Shown here: positions 7,566 through 16,973 of the stretch, piece after piece
How the letters are laid out: every line of letters begins with the position of its first letter
Numbering within the stretch: position 1 is the first letter of the stretch
DNA from: an uncultured bacterium
Lineage (GTDB): Bacteria > Actinomycetota > Coriobacteriia > Coriobacteriales > Coriobacteriaceae
Direction of reading: 5' to 3'
Length of the DNA: 64,000 nucleotides
Assembly: GCA_905215505.1 (NCBI GenBank)
Contig: CAJMPU010000006.1
Coordinates: forward strand, 1 to 64,000
Made by a program: the position numbers and the translations under genes
Notes under the pieces: model-generated
What the model was told of the DNA's origin: nothing
Seen by the model: the letters and a program-made list of their open reading frames with translations, nothing else
The model's database searches: none

Positions 7566-8762
7566 TTACATAAGTGAATCGGGAGACGGCAGGAATGGAG
7601 ACGCCAGCGCCGTCGCGCCAAACAAAACAGCGCACCCAAATAGAAGCGTTTCATAGCTCTCGCCAATGCAGAAGGAGAGGGCCACGGGAATCAAAAACGT
7701 AAGCCCCAGCGAAACGGTGCTCACCACGCCACCGGCGCTTCCTGCAAGCCCCTCGCGCACCTCGGGCAACATGTAGGGTAGCGACTGAACGACCGGACCG
7801 GCGACGGCAGTCGAAACGCCAATCGCAAACATGAGCCCGACAGAAGGCTGAGAGACAAAAGCCTCTCCGGCCCACATAAGGGCACTCCCCGCCATTGCGG
7901 CGATGGCCATAAACACGCGATAGTCGCCAAATTGCGCTCGCGCGTAGGGACCGGCCACGCTGCCGACAATCGACCCAAGCGTCACGAAAGAGGCAAGAAG
8001 CCCGGCGACCTGGGGTTCGGTTGAAGCCTCAAGTGCCGAGACAAGATAACCCGAGTACGCCGTAGCCGATGCAAGGGCGACTCCAAGCAGTATCGCCACG
8101 AGCCAAACCATCGGCATCTTGATTACCGTCGCAAACGCACTTGCCGACGACGAAGCAGGCTCCGCACCCTGAACGCCAAGGCCATCTGCAGCCTGCAGAA
8201 CATCTGCCGATGGCGCAACCAGCAGCCACAGCAATCCAAACACGGCAAATAAAACGGCAGCAAGGGCATATGCTCGTCCGGGCGTTGCAAAGAGAGGAGA
8301 GGTTGCAAGCGAGCAGGCGATTCCGCCCGACCCCGCAGCGTAGAACCATCCCATGGCCCTATCGGTTTCTCCGCCAAAAGCGGAACCAAGCACTTTTAGA
8401 ACGATGGCATTCACGACGCATGGTGCCGCGCCCAGAAGCATGGTCGCCGTGAACAGCGTCGCAAACGATGCGCACTCCGCGCGAGCAGCCGCTGCAATTG
8501 CAGAAATCGCCGATGCGATGAATACGAGCACCTTCACGCCATATCGATCGGAGCAAACGCCGACAGGGATGCCGAATACAACGGCAGGAACAAACGGGGC
8601 AAACAGGACGGCTGAAAACTCGGCCGAGGTCAGATGCAGGTCCGACACAACCAGATGTGCCAATCCCGACACCTGATACTGCGCGTAGTTCGCAGCAAAC
8701 ACGATGCCGCACACCACAAACAGCAGGGCATATTTTTCGACCGTCCCTTTGCTCACGTTCAT
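7566..8762 (-). CDS. MFS transporter
   Basis: This is a 398-residue major-facilitator protein with about 12 membrane segments and a loop motif close to the family signature (GIPVGVCSDRYGVKVL). It is paralogous to the MFS protein at 10420-11631 (both carry ANYxQYQVSxLA near the N terminus and the LLPE..xGxAGSAGG stretch). It follows the amidohydrolase by eight bases, so transport and hydrolysis of one substrate class is likely. The substrate cannot be told. The start is ATG 8762, or GTG 8765. Confidence 0.88.
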   Translation of the reverse strand: MNVSKGTVEKYALLFVVCGIVFAANYAQYQVSGLAHLVVSDLHLTSAEFSAVLFAPFVPAVVFGIPVGVCSDRYGVKVLVFIASAISAIAAAARAECASFATLFTATMLLGAAPCVVNAIVLKVLGSAFGGETDRAMGWFYAAGSGGIACSLATSPLFATPGRAYALAAVLFAVFGLLWLLVAPSADVLQAADGLGVQGAEPASSSASAFATVIKMPMVWLVAILLGVALASATAYSGYLVSALEASTEPQVAGLLASFVTLGSIVGSVAGPYARAQFGDYRVFMAIAAMAGSALMWAGEAFVSQPSVGLMFAIGVSTAVAGPVVQSLPYMLPEVREGLAGSAGGVVSTVSLGLTFLIPVALSFCIGESYETLLFGCAVLFGATALASPFLPSPDSLM

Positions 8763-8770
8763 CACCCTAT

Positions 8771-10417
8771 CTATGCTTCATCCTTGCGATAGACGACGCG
8801 TCCGTTAAAGATCGTCGTCTCGACTTCGAGATCGCGAAGCGCCATCGGGTTCATTTCAAACGGATTGCCCGACAGGATGACGATATCGGCAAGCTTGCCG
8901 GCGGCAAGGCTGCCCAAACGGCGCTCAAAGCCCTCGACATATGCTGAGCCGAGCGTGTGCGCTTGCAGCGTCTCGCCGAGCGTCAGGGCATTCTCGCGGA
9001 AGTATCCCTCCGCCGGGTGCCCGTCAAACTCGCTACGCGTCACCGCAGCATACACGGTATCGATAGGATCGATTGACATCACCGCAGGCCAGTCAGTACC
9101 AAGCCCTAAGTGGATTCCGCCATCGGCCTCTTCCCTATAGCGCCACATGTGGCTCATGCGCTCTTCGCCAAGAGACTCCTCGTACACGCCCTGCCCAAGG
9201 CCTCCGATGGGATGCTGCGGCTGAATCGCAGCATTAATGCCCAGGCGCTTCATGCGAGCAATATCCTCGAGCTTCAGGTTATCTGTATGCTCGATAACAA
9301 AACGCGCCCCCTTGTTGCCGCACACCTCCTCGGCACGCTCGACGGCATCGATAATCATCGTGGCCGATGCGTCGCCGATAGCATGGATACGAACATCGAA
9401 ACCATTCTTGTTGGCCTCGAGCACCATACAGTCAAGCGTCTCCTGGTTGCACGCCGGCTCGCCGCGGAAGTCCTTTCCCGTGGGGGCGTTAAGATACGGC
9501 TCGTGCATGTAGGCCGTGTAGGCCTCGGGGCAGCCGTCCAAAATGTACTTGAGACCCGCCATGCGCACGCGCTCGCTGTGATGACGCGCACGCAGCGCCT
9601 GCGACTCTGCCATCGGAGCATCGAGCGCAGAATAGTAGCTGATGCGCAGCGTGCTCAGGTCCTCGCTCGCCAGACGGTCATAGATGTCGTACACGCCGGG
9701 CGTAGTCACGCCCAAAGGATACATATCACCAATCGAAGTGATGCCGAGCTTGTTGAACTTGCGCATCGACTTGAGCAACGACGCATCAAGGTCCGGTTTG
9801 TTGAGCACAACATCGAGCAAGATGTTCGTCGCCTGGGGCTCGGACAGAAAGCCATTGGGCTCGCCGTTGTCAAAGTGGCGGATAAGGCCACCTTCAGGCG
9901 TCGGGGTATTGCGGTCGATACCGACCGCCCTGAGCGCGGCAGTATTGCACCACACCACGTGCATTGAAAAGTCCGAGAGCACGATTGGGCGGTCGATATC
10001 GAGCGCATCGAGGCTGCGGCAATCAGGGTCAATCGGGTTTTCCCATGCAGGCGAATACCAACCCTGGCCGTAAATCCACGGATTGTCAGGGTGTTCGGCA
10101 GCAAACTTTGCCACAGCATCCACGCAAGCCTGCTCACTCGGCAGGAACATCAGATCGCAACAGAAGTCTTCATCCTTCTGGATTGAACCAAGCGCAAAAT
10201 GCATGTGTGAATCGTTGAATCCGGGCATGACCAGTTTGTTGCCGGCGTCAATAACCTCAGTATCGGGACCGATAAACGGCTGCACCTTGTCGGGAGAGCC
10301 CACGGCCACAATCTCGCTGCCGCGAACTGCAACGCACCCAGCGCGAGGCTCAAGTTCCTCGGCCGTAAACAGCGCCGTCGTCTTAAGGACGATATCGGCA
10401 GGGACTACCGCCTCCAT
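8771..10417 (-). CDS. Amidohydrolase family 3 protein (YtcJ-like)
   Basis: This 548-residue metal-dependent amidohydrolase has the N-terminal beta strands, the metal site MPGFNDSHMHF, GQGWYSP, a later metal histidine in RIHAIGD and IEHTDNL, the catalytic-type GLGTDWP and the C-terminal LGSLAAGKLADIVIL. Family members hydrolyse amides or related bonds in small molecules; the exact substrate is unknown. It lies between two MFS genes with gaps of only a few bases, implying one operon. Confidence 0.88.
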   Translation of the reverse strand: MEAVVPADIVLKTTALFTAEELEPRAGCVAVRGSEIVAVGSPDKVQPFIGPDTEVIDAGNKLVMPGFNDSHMHFALGSIQKDEDFCCDLMFLPSEQACVDAVAKFAAEHPDNPWIYGQGWYSPAWENPIDPDCRSLDALDIDRPIVLSDFSMHVVWCNTAALRAVGIDRNTPTPEGGLIRHFDNGEPNGFLSEPQATNILLDVVLNKPDLDASLLKSMRKFNKLGITSIGDMYPLGVTTPGVYDIYDRLASEDLSTLRISYYSALDAPMAESQALRARHHSERVRMAGLKYILDGCPEAYTAYMHEPYLNAPTGKDFRGEPACNQETLDCMVLEANKNGFDVRIHAIGDASATMIIDAVERAEEVCGNKGARFVIEHTDNLKLEDIARMKRLGINAAIQPQHPIGGLGQGVYEESLGEERMSHMWRYREEADGGIHLGLGTDWPAVMSIDPIDTVYAAVTRSEFDGHPAEGYFRENALTLGETLQAHTLGSAYVEGFERRLGSLAAGKLADIVILSGNPFEMNPMALRDLEVETTIFNGRVVYRKDEA

Positions 10418-10419
10418 GG

Positions 10420-11631
10420 CTACTCACTGTCCTTAGCGACGGCGGCCTGCATGGCCTTGCGACCGAGCTCGGGCAGGAAGAAAACCGGAACCACGGAAAG
10501 CAGGAAGCAGAGGCTCTCGAGACCCATGTTCATAGCGTAATCGGCATCGGCAATGGCGGAGATACCGATAGGCAGGAAATAGCTCATGAGCAGGGAGATG
10601 GTACCCACGATGCCGCCGGCGGAACCAGCGTACGTATCACCAATCTCGGGGAGGAGAACAGGCATGGACTGCATGATCGGCCCGTTGATGGCGGTAAAGA
10701 AGCCGTTGACGACCAGAATCGTCCACAGAAGGAAACCAACCGGGGTGTACCACGTCACGAACATCGATATGGCACCGATAAGAGTAGTGACGATGAGGAA
10801 GCCCTTGAACTTGCCAAGCTTATCGCAGAACGCAGGCCCCGCGATGCAGCCAAAAAAACTGCCGACAGTAACAATTGCGGCCATGAAACCAGCAGTAGCG
10901 ACGTCTATGCCCTTGCCAAGCTGAAGCGCCTGAGGCAGGAAACCGGCATAGGCAGTGGTAGAAGCAAGTCCAAAACCGACGCCGATGGAGATTAGCCACA
11001 CGCCAGGACTCTTGATAGCAACCTTAAGGTAGTCGAGCACGGGCTCGGGTTCGGGGAGCGATTGCCCCTCGGGAACATCCCGATCAAGCACAATCCAAAG
11101 AACCCAGGAGATGGTCATGACGACAGCAGCGACCATATAAGAGTTAAAGACGCTGCCGAACAAGCCAGCACAGATCTGAGCGACAACGATGGCAACGCAC
11201 GAAGCCGCGTAGAACAAGCCCATGGCGAAACCAGTCTGTTCACGGAACCAGGTGCCGAGCACCTTGATGAGGTTGGCGTTGAGTGCCGAGATTCCCATGC
11301 CAATCAGGAACATCGATGCCATCTGCATCGTGAACGAATCGAGCGTAAAGCAACGGAGAAAACCGCCGGCAACCGAAATTGCGGTGCAAACCGTGACAAC
11401 TTTCTTAGAACCGATACGGTCACCAAGGGCACCCAGCGGAATTGAGAAGAAAACGGCGGTAAGCATAGGAACGAGGAACAGCATCGAAAAGCCGACGGTA
11501 TCGATATTGAGCATAGGCATGACCTCGACGGCGAGTGCTGAGACCTGGTACTGCATGTAGTTAGCCATAAAGCACAGCAAGCAAACGACTGAAACAATCG
11601 CCCAACGCCATGAAGGAAGCTTCTCTTCCAT
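10420..11631 (-). CDS. MFS transporter
   Basis: This is a 403-residue, 12-segment MFS permease with FFSIPLGALGDRIGSKKVV as the cytoplasmic loop motif. It is the first gene of the amidohydrolase operon. AAAGGAG stands six bases before the ATG. The divergent LuxR gene starts 201 bp away, an arrangement common in gut Coriobacteriia and typical of a dedicated regulator. Confidence 0.92.
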   Translation of the reverse strand: MEEKLPSWRWAIVSVVCLLCFMANYMQYQVSALAVEVMPMLNIDTVGFSMLFLVPMLTAVFFSIPLGALGDRIGSKKVVTVCTAISVAGGFLRCFTLDSFTMQMASMFLIGMGISALNANLIKVLGTWFREQTGFAMGLFYAASCVAIVVAQICAGLFGSVFNSYMVAAVVMTISWVLWIVLDRDVPEGQSLPEPEPVLDYLKVAIKSPGVWLISIGVGFGLASTTAYAGFLPQALQLGKGIDVATAGFMAAIVTVGSFFGCIAGPAFCDKLGKFKGFLIVTTLIGAISMFVTWYTPVGFLLWTILVVNGFFTAINGPIMQSMPVLLPEIGDTYAGSAGGIVGTISLLMSYFLPIGISAIADADYAMNMGLESLCFLLSVVPVFFLPELGRKAMQAAVAKDSE

Positions 11632-11774
11632 GATGACTCCTTTAATAAGTCGGAATAATCAAACAGCTTGGAGAACCGGGCCCTGGCTCTTAGGTATTCA
11701 TATTTTGCGATTGGCCCCTCACCGAAACCATTCGGCTAACGGCTTATCATCATTCGAAAAAAGGAGTAGTATCT

Positions 11775-11815
11775 CTACGCAAATTAACTAAAATGCCAGC
11801 TAAACCACTACGCAA
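11775..11815. promoter_or_regulatory. Direct repeat CTACGCAA x2, candidate LuxR-type operator
   Basis: CTACGCAA occurs at 11775-11782 and 11808-11815, spaced 33 bp (about three helical turns) in the region between the MFS operon and the LuxR gene. Same-face spacing suits a dimeric or paired regulator. Binding is an inference. Confidence 0.4.
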
Positions 11816-11832
11816 TCTCATCGGAGGTCATC

Positions 11833-12615
11833 TTGAGCTTTTTGTCCGATTCTGAATGGCTCTGCTTAAACGATCTCGTGCTTTCGATTAATTCCATCGA
11901 CAGCGACCGCGAGTTTCGCTCGACCGTCCTCAAAAAGCTGCGTTTTCTCATCCCCTACGAGTCGGCTGCATTTTTCCTGAGCGACCTTTCCAGGGATCTC
12001 GTATCCACCCCGCAAGAATGGAAAACGCGCGTCTTTCTTGACCCTCTTGGCATCGATGTCCCCGCTGGGATGCTCGAGCTCTACACCGAAAAGTACTGGC
12101 AGCAGGACATGATCGTCACCCACCGCAATCTTACGCGCTCGACGGTGCTGCGCGAGTCCGATCAGCTCAGCCCTGGCGATATCGACAGCAGTTATATGAA
12201 GGATTATCTTGGCGGCCGCCACGTCGTCAACGTCAGTTTCTTTAATGACGAGGGCTTTTTGGGATCGCTCAATCTTAATCGCAAGAAAGAAGAAGGCGAC
12301 TTTAGCGATCGTGAAGTTCAAATCCTTAAGCTCATCGAACCGCACCTCACAAACCGACTATCAAAATGGCGTGTACGCGCCGACCGCAGTTCGTCTGAAA
12401 TCGTATTTGCTCACGACTACGACGTCTCAGCGCGCGAAATCGATGTGTGTCGTTGCGTGTTATCGGGCATGGACAACGCGGCCATCGCCGAAGAGCTCTC
12501 CATCAGCACTGGCACCGTTAAAAAGCATCTGGAGAACATCTTTCGAAAAACACAGGTCAACAGCCGCGTTGGGCTCATGGCGCTCCTTCAGCAGTACACG
12601 GCGCTCAAGCAGTAA
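11833..12615 (+). CDS. LuxR-family transcriptional regulator
   Basis: The product is 260 residues with a GAF-like sensory N domain (about 20-170) and a C-terminal LuxR HTH (VSAREIDVCRCVLSG, AIAEELSISTGTVKKHLENI). The start is TTG at 11833 with GGAGG five bases upstream. Divergent transcription from the MFS/amidohydrolase operon suggests it controls that operon in response to the transported compound; this is inferred from position. Confidence 0.88.
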   Translation: MSFLSDSEWLCLNDLVLSINSIDSDREFRSTVLKKLRFLIPYESAAFFLSDLSRDLVSTPQEWKTRVFLDPLGIDVPAGMLELYTEKYWQQDMIVTHRNLTRSTVLRESDQLSPGDIDSSYMKDYLGGRHVVNVSFFNDEGFLGSLNLNRKKEEGDFSDREVQILKLIEPHLTNRLSKWRVRADRSSSEIVFAHDYDVSAREIDVCRCVLSGMDNAAIAEELSISTGTVKKHLENIFRKTQVNSRVGLMALLQQYTALKQ

Positions 12616-12639
12616 GACCGTTCTCGCCCGCGAACCCGC

Positions 12640-14283
12640 TCACGCCCTATAAAACACGTTGTCGGCAAAGAAGTCTGCCGGCGGCTCCACGCAGGCAATC
12701 TCACCGTCAAACATCATGGCAACGTCATCGGCAACCTGCTCGGCAAAATCCAGATCGTGCGTGGCCATGATGACGGTGCCACCAACCTTCGCATGGTCAC
12801 GCAGGGCGCGGGCGATGATGCGGCGGCTGAACAAGTCTAGACCCTTGGTGGGCTCATCGAGCAATAGCAGTTCGGGGCCGATTAGCAGCAGTTTTGCCAA
12901 TGCAAGCAGTTGACGCTGCCCGCCCGAAAGATCGTACGGATGGCGCCCATCCAGACCCGACAGCCCCAAGCTCGCCGCACGCTCCCGCGCCAAGTTCTCG
13001 TCATATCCGCAGGTCGAGGCCCATTCCATCAGCTCATCGCGAACCGTCTCGGCAACCAGCAATGCTTTGGGGTTCTGAGGCAGCAGCGCCGCCGAGGCCG
13101 CTCCGCGCACCATGCGACCGCGCTGCAGCTTGGCGGTCTTCGCCAGCACCGAGAGCATCGTCGACTTACCGCATCCGTTGCCGCCCACGATCGCATGCAC
13201 CGCACCGGCCGAAAACGCCACGTCGAGCCCGCGCAGAACCCAACCGCCCGCGCGATCGTAGCGAAACCAGCTCCCTGCCAGGGTGGTAGCCGACCCGCCG
13301 TGCATTTTTTGGAGTATTCTGCTCCCATCCGTGCGCGGGAAGGCTTCTGAGCCGTTCTCGAGCGACGTTTGCGCCACAAATTCGGACGATTTGTCCAATT
13401 CCGAACTTTTTTTCGCGCTCGATACGTCCCCGGGCGGCTCCAGAGAGCCCAAATTGTCCTCACGCCTGCTGAATACTCCGTTTTTTGCACATCGGACGGC
13501 ACCCCACCCCAACATGTCGTCGGAAAACAGCGATTCTCGACGCCCCAAAGAAGCCATATCCGCCACCTCGCGCACGCGACCGTCCTCAATCCGGTACGCA
13601 CACGTCGCATACTCGAGCATTGGGCGCGGTTGATGCGTAGCCACAACAACCGTGCAGCCCAGCTCGCGATTCACACGAAACAGCGCGTGCAGAAAATTCT
13701 TCTCGGCAACGGGATCGAGCTGAGACGTGGGCTCGTCGAGTAGCAGCACACGCGGACACAGCGCCAGGACGGCGGCAAGCGACAGCAGCTGCTTGCGGCC
13801 GCCCGAAAGCGTATCGGTATCGCGATGAAGCCAGTCCTCCAGACCAAAGAAATAGCTGGTCTCAGCTACGCGACGGCGCATCTCATCACGTGCTAGCCCC
13901 AAGTTTTCCAGGCCAAACGCCATCTCGTGCCACACGGTTTCGCACACGATCTGGTTCTCGGGATCCTGGAACACATAGCTCACGCGCTCCGCCGATGCCC
14001 GCACGTCCATGTCGGCAACGTTCTCGCCCAGCACGCGCGCATCACCAGTGCGCTCGCCCGCCGGAGCGATCTCGGGCTTGAGCAGCGACAGCAGCGTCGA
14101 CTTACCCGAACCGGTACCGCCAACAAGCAGCGCAAATGCACCTTGGGGAACACGCCAATCAAGCCCCTCGAGCACCGGTGCCTCGGCCCCGGGATAGGCA
14201 AAACTAAGGCCCTGCACCTCAATCGCCGGAATATCCGGGCCGCACGCCGCGCCCGACACCGGGCCCCTATCCAACCGAGCCAT
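12640..14283 (-). CDS. ECF transporter energy-coupling ATPase, two ABC domains fused (EcfA1-EcfA2)
   Basis: This 547-residue protein has two complete ABC cassettes. Cassette 1 has GGTGSGKST (55-63), LSGGRKQ (159-165) and LLLDEPTSQLD. Cassette 2 has GGNGCGKST (367-375), LSGGQRQ and LLLDEPTKGLD. Residues 266-328 form an unusual Ser/Glu-rich linker whose DNA is bounded by inverted repeats (see 13301-13489). Its ATG overlaps the TGA of ecfT (ATGA), so the two are coupled. With EcfT it forms a module shared among S components. Confidence 0.9.
   Translation of the reverse strand: MARLDRGPVSGAACGPDIPAIEVQGLSFAYPGAEAPVLEGLDWRVPQGAFALLVGGTGSGKSTLLSLLKPEIAPAGERTGDARVLGENVADMDVRASAERVSYVFQDPENQIVCETVWHEMAFGLENLGLARDEMRRRVAETSYFFGLEDWLHRDTDTLSGGRKQLLSLAAVLALCPRVLLLDEPTSQLDPVAEKNFLHALFRVNRELGCTVVVATHQPRPMLEYATCAYRIEDGRVREVADMASLGRRESLFSDDMLGWGAVRCAKNGVFSRREDNLGSLEPPGDVSSAKKSSELDKSSEFVAQTSLENGSEAFPRTDGSRILQKMHGGSATTLAGSWFRYDRAGGWVLRGLDVAFSAGAVHAIVGGNGCGKSTMLSVLAKTAKLQRGRMVRGAASAALLPQNPKALLVAETVRDELMEWASTCGYDENLARERAASLGLSGLDGRHPYDLSGGQRQLLALAKLLLIGPELLLLDEPTKGLDLFSRRIIARALRDHAKVGGTVIMATHDLDFAEQVADDVAMMFDGEIACVEPPADFFADNVFYRA
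13301..13489. repeat. Inverted-repeat element inside the ECF ATPase linker
   Basis: The left end reads TGCATTTTTTGGAGTATTC and the right end, reversed, reads TGCAAAAAACGGAGTATTC with identical spacing. The 189 bp between (63 codons exactly) is in frame and encodes the low-complexity linker. The inner part has a further inverted motif around GGAC-GATTT-GTCC. Confidence 0.55.
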
Positions 14284-15176
14284 CAGCCAAACCTCTTCTC
14301 ATCAATCGCATGAAACGCGCAAGGCAGCACCATCCAGGCAGCGTACACGACATAGCCCGGCCACGGCGCCGGCACCGAGAGCTGCGGATAAAACGAATAC
14401 TGCGTCGTCGCGGTCCACGCCACTGCCACCGCGGCAGCACCAAACAGTGCGAGCCCGGCCAGCGCGGCAACGTCGCTGCGCCCCAGTCGATACCGCGCAT
14501 ACGTCGTACGACGCGTCGCGGCACCCCACCCGCGCGAGCGCATCGCGTCCGCGCGCTCCAGCGAATCTTCCATGCCCCAGCCCATCAACACACTCGATGC
14601 CCGCAAACGCGAGCGCACGGGGTCGGCCGGCGCGCGGCCCGGCACATCAATCGCATCCTGCACCGCCAGCACCGTACGACCGCGGCGCAAAAACTGCGGG
14701 ATAAGCCGCATGCACATCGAGATCATGAGCGCAATCACCGGTGCGGCATTGCCCAGCAGCGCGAGCACCTTGTCGTATTCGAGCATCGACGCCGCCGCCT
14801 CAAACCACAGCACGCTCGCCACAAACAGCCCGCCCATGCACAGGCCGTATACCATGCTCTCCAGATACACCGCGCGCATGCCAATACGGAACAGCTCCGT
14901 CGAGCCCGAGGCGCTAAACAGCGGATTGAGCACCGCGACGATCAAAATCACCGGCAGCTGCCAGCGGAGTGCGCCCAGCGTGCGGGCAGCCCCACGCGTC
15001 GCAAATCCATACGCCAGCCCGCCCGCAAGTGACAGCGCAATCAGTACCGGCTGCATCGAGAACATAGTGAGCCCCAGCGTCAGCACTATATAGAGTGCCG
15101 GCACAGCCGGATGCGACATCGAGAATGCCGCGACGGGCTCGCCGCCAAACTCCTCTCGTATGTTGTCCACGGGCAC
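14283..15176 (-). CDS. ecfT: ECF transporter transmembrane component (EcfT)
   Basis: This is a membrane protein of about 297 residues that couples the ATPases to S components. Five or more hydrophobic segments are visible, plus the coupling-helix motif ADAMRSRGWG, matching the AxxxRG signature of EcfT. The GTG at 15176 is chosen for a GAGGGG SD six bases upstream; the frame stays open to 15341 but that stretch is Arg-rich and unlike the family. The TGA overlaps the ATPase start codon. Confidence 0.85.
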   Translation of the reverse strand: MPVDNIREEFGGEPVAAFSMSHPAVPALYIVLTLGLTMFSMQPVLIALSLAGGLAYGFATRGAARTLGALRWQLPVILIVAVLNPLFSASGSTELFRIGMRAVYLESMVYGLCMGGLFVASVLWFEAAASMLEYDKVLALLGNAAPVIALMISMCMRLIPQFLRRGRTVLAVQDAIDVPGRAPADPVRSRLRASSVLMGWGMEDSLERADAMRSRGWGAATRRTTYARYRLGRSDVAALAGLALFGAAAVAVAWTATTQYSFYPQLSVPAPWPGYVVYAAWMVLPCAFHAIDEKRFG

Positions 15177-15369
15177 CCCCGTCCCCTCGCTCAAACAACA
15201 GCTCCGCAGCACCGCCAACGCCGCACGTACGCAGTGCAAACGCCACGCCGGCGGCGCAAGCCTCAACCGCCGCAAACCAATCGTTACGCGCTCGTCATAT
15301 GCCTGCGGTATCATATTGCGCCGTGTATCGTTTCCAAACACACGTCTCTATAACGTAACAGGAGATCAC

Positions 15370-16782
15370 ATGGACGCAACCGCAATTATCCTCGCTGCCG
15401 GCGAGGGCACCCGCATGAAGTCGAACCACTGCAAGGTTTCGCACAAGATCCTGGGTAAGCCCATGGTCCAGTGGATCGTCGACGCTACCATCAAGGCCGG
15501 CTGCAGCCGCGTCGTGGTTGTCATCGGCAGCCACGCCGACGAGATGCGCGCCCTCATCGACGGCGCCTACGCCAACAGCGCCACCAAGGTCGAGTGCGTC
15601 GAGCAGACCGAGCGTCTGGGCACCGGTCACGCCGTGAAGGTCGCGCTCGAGGCCTGTGGCATCACGCAAGGCCCCGTCGTGGTGCTCAACGGCGACCTGC
15701 CGCTCATCACCGCCGACACCGTCGCCAAGTTCGCGCAAACCGTCGCCACCGGCGAGCTCGCCTGCACCGTCATGACCATGACCCCGCCCGATCCTTTTGG
15801 CTACGGCCGCATCAAGCTGGGCGCCGATGGTCAGATCGAGCGCATCATCGAGCAGAAGGACTGCACGCCCGAGCAGGCCGCCACGCTGCTGGAGTGCAAC
15901 GCCGGCTGCTACGCCTTTGACGGCGCGCAGCTCGCCGCCCACATTAACGAGATCGGCAACGACAACGCGCAATCCGAGTACTACCTGCCCGACATGCTCG
16001 AGATCCTCAAAGGCCACGGCCAGGCTGTCTCCATCTTCCACTGCGACGACTACCGCGACGGTCTGGGCGTCAACAGCCGTATCCAGCTCGCGCAGCTCAC
16101 CGCCATCGCGCGCGACCGCATCAACGAGCACTGGATGGCCGAGGGCGTCACGTTCATCGACCCCACGCAGGCTTGGATCGGCCCCGACGCTACCATCGGC
16201 CGCGACACCGTCGTATGGCCGCAGACGCACCTGATCGGCCACGTCACCGTGGGCGAGGAGTGCCAGCTTGGCCCCAACAGCCGCCTCACCGACACCACTG
16301 TCGGCAGCGGCTGCACCATCGATGAGACCATCGCCATCGAGGCCGTCATCGAGAACGGCGTCGACTGCGGCCCGCGCGCTTACCTGCGCCCGGGCACCCA
16401 CATGCTCGACGGCTCCAAGGCCGGCACGCACGTGGAGATCAAGAAGTCCACGATCGGCGAGGGCTCAAAGGTGCCGCACCTGTCCTACATCGGCGACACC
16501 ACCATGGGCTCCGGCGTCAACGTGGGCGCGGGCTCCATCACCTGCAACTACGATGGCGTGCACAAGCACAAGACCGTCATCGGCAAGGACGCCTTCATTG
16601 GCTCCGACACCATGATGGTCGCGCCCGCCCAGATCGGCGACGGCGCGCTCGTGGCCGCCGGCTCCGTCATCACCGAGCCGGTCCCGGCCGACGCACTCGG
16701 CCTGGGCCGTGCCCGTCAGGTAAACATTGAGGGCTGGGCCGCCGATTACCGCCGCCGCCTGCACGAGGACGACGAGGTATAA
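15370..16782 (+). CDS. glmU: Bifunctional UDP-GlcNAc pyrophosphorylase / GlcN-1-P acetyltransferase
   Basis: This 470-residue enzyme makes UDP-GlcNAc for cell wall synthesis. The N-terminal uridylyltransferase has LAAGEGTRMKS (8-18) and NGDLPLIT; the C-terminal left-handed beta helix has RPGTHM, KAGTHVEIKKS, GAGSITCNYDG and GSDTMMVAP. The ATG at 15370 follows AGGAG by five bases. A hairpin terminator follows, and prs is next on the same strand, a common pairing. Confidence 0.97.
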   Translation: MDATAIILAAGEGTRMKSNHCKVSHKILGKPMVQWIVDATIKAGCSRVVVVIGSHADEMRALIDGAYANSATKVECVEQTERLGTGHAVKVALEACGITQGPVVVLNGDLPLITADTVAKFAQTVATGELACTVMTMTPPDPFGYGRIKLGADGQIERIIEQKDCTPEQAATLLECNAGCYAFDGAQLAAHINEIGNDNAQSEYYLPDMLEILKGHGQAVSIFHCDDYRDGLGVNSRIQLAQLTAIARDRINEHWMAEGVTFIDPTQAWIGPDATIGRDTVVWPQTHLIGHVTVGEECQLGPNSRLTDTTVGSGCTIDETIAIEAVIENGVDCGPRAYLRPGTHMLDGSKAGTHVEIKKSTIGEGSKVPHLSYIGDTTMGSGVNVGAGSITCNYDGVHKHKTVIGKDAFIGSDTMMVAPAQIGDGALVAAGSVITEPVPADALGLGRARQVNIEGWAADYRRRLHEDDEV

Positions 16783-16800
16783 CGTTTTACCAAGCATCTA

Positions 16801-16832
16801 AGGAGCTGTTCCCATGGGGGCGGCTCCTTTTT
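16801..16832 (+). terminator. Intrinsic terminator of glmU
   Basis: AGGAGC pairs with GGCTCCT around a loop and is followed by TTTTT, 18 bases after the glmU stop. Confidence 0.75.
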
Positions 16833-16973
16833 CTATGCTGACCTGCGCGGCCGGATGAGTGGTCGGTTCGTGTCCGTTGACGGTAAAGACGTTATCAAGA
16901 CCCGATTAACCCCGTCGCGCGGTTACAATGCAACAAGGCATCTATATGGCATTCGATATAAAGGAGAAGGGTA

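Noticed and set aside
15295..16431. Long minus-strand frame opposite glmU
   Set aside because: Gly/Asp/Val-rich shadow of a GC-rich gene; no SD and no family resemblance.
16877..16929. TTGACG and TACAAT as a prs promoter
   Set aside because: The two hexamers are about 41 bases apart, far beyond normal spacing.
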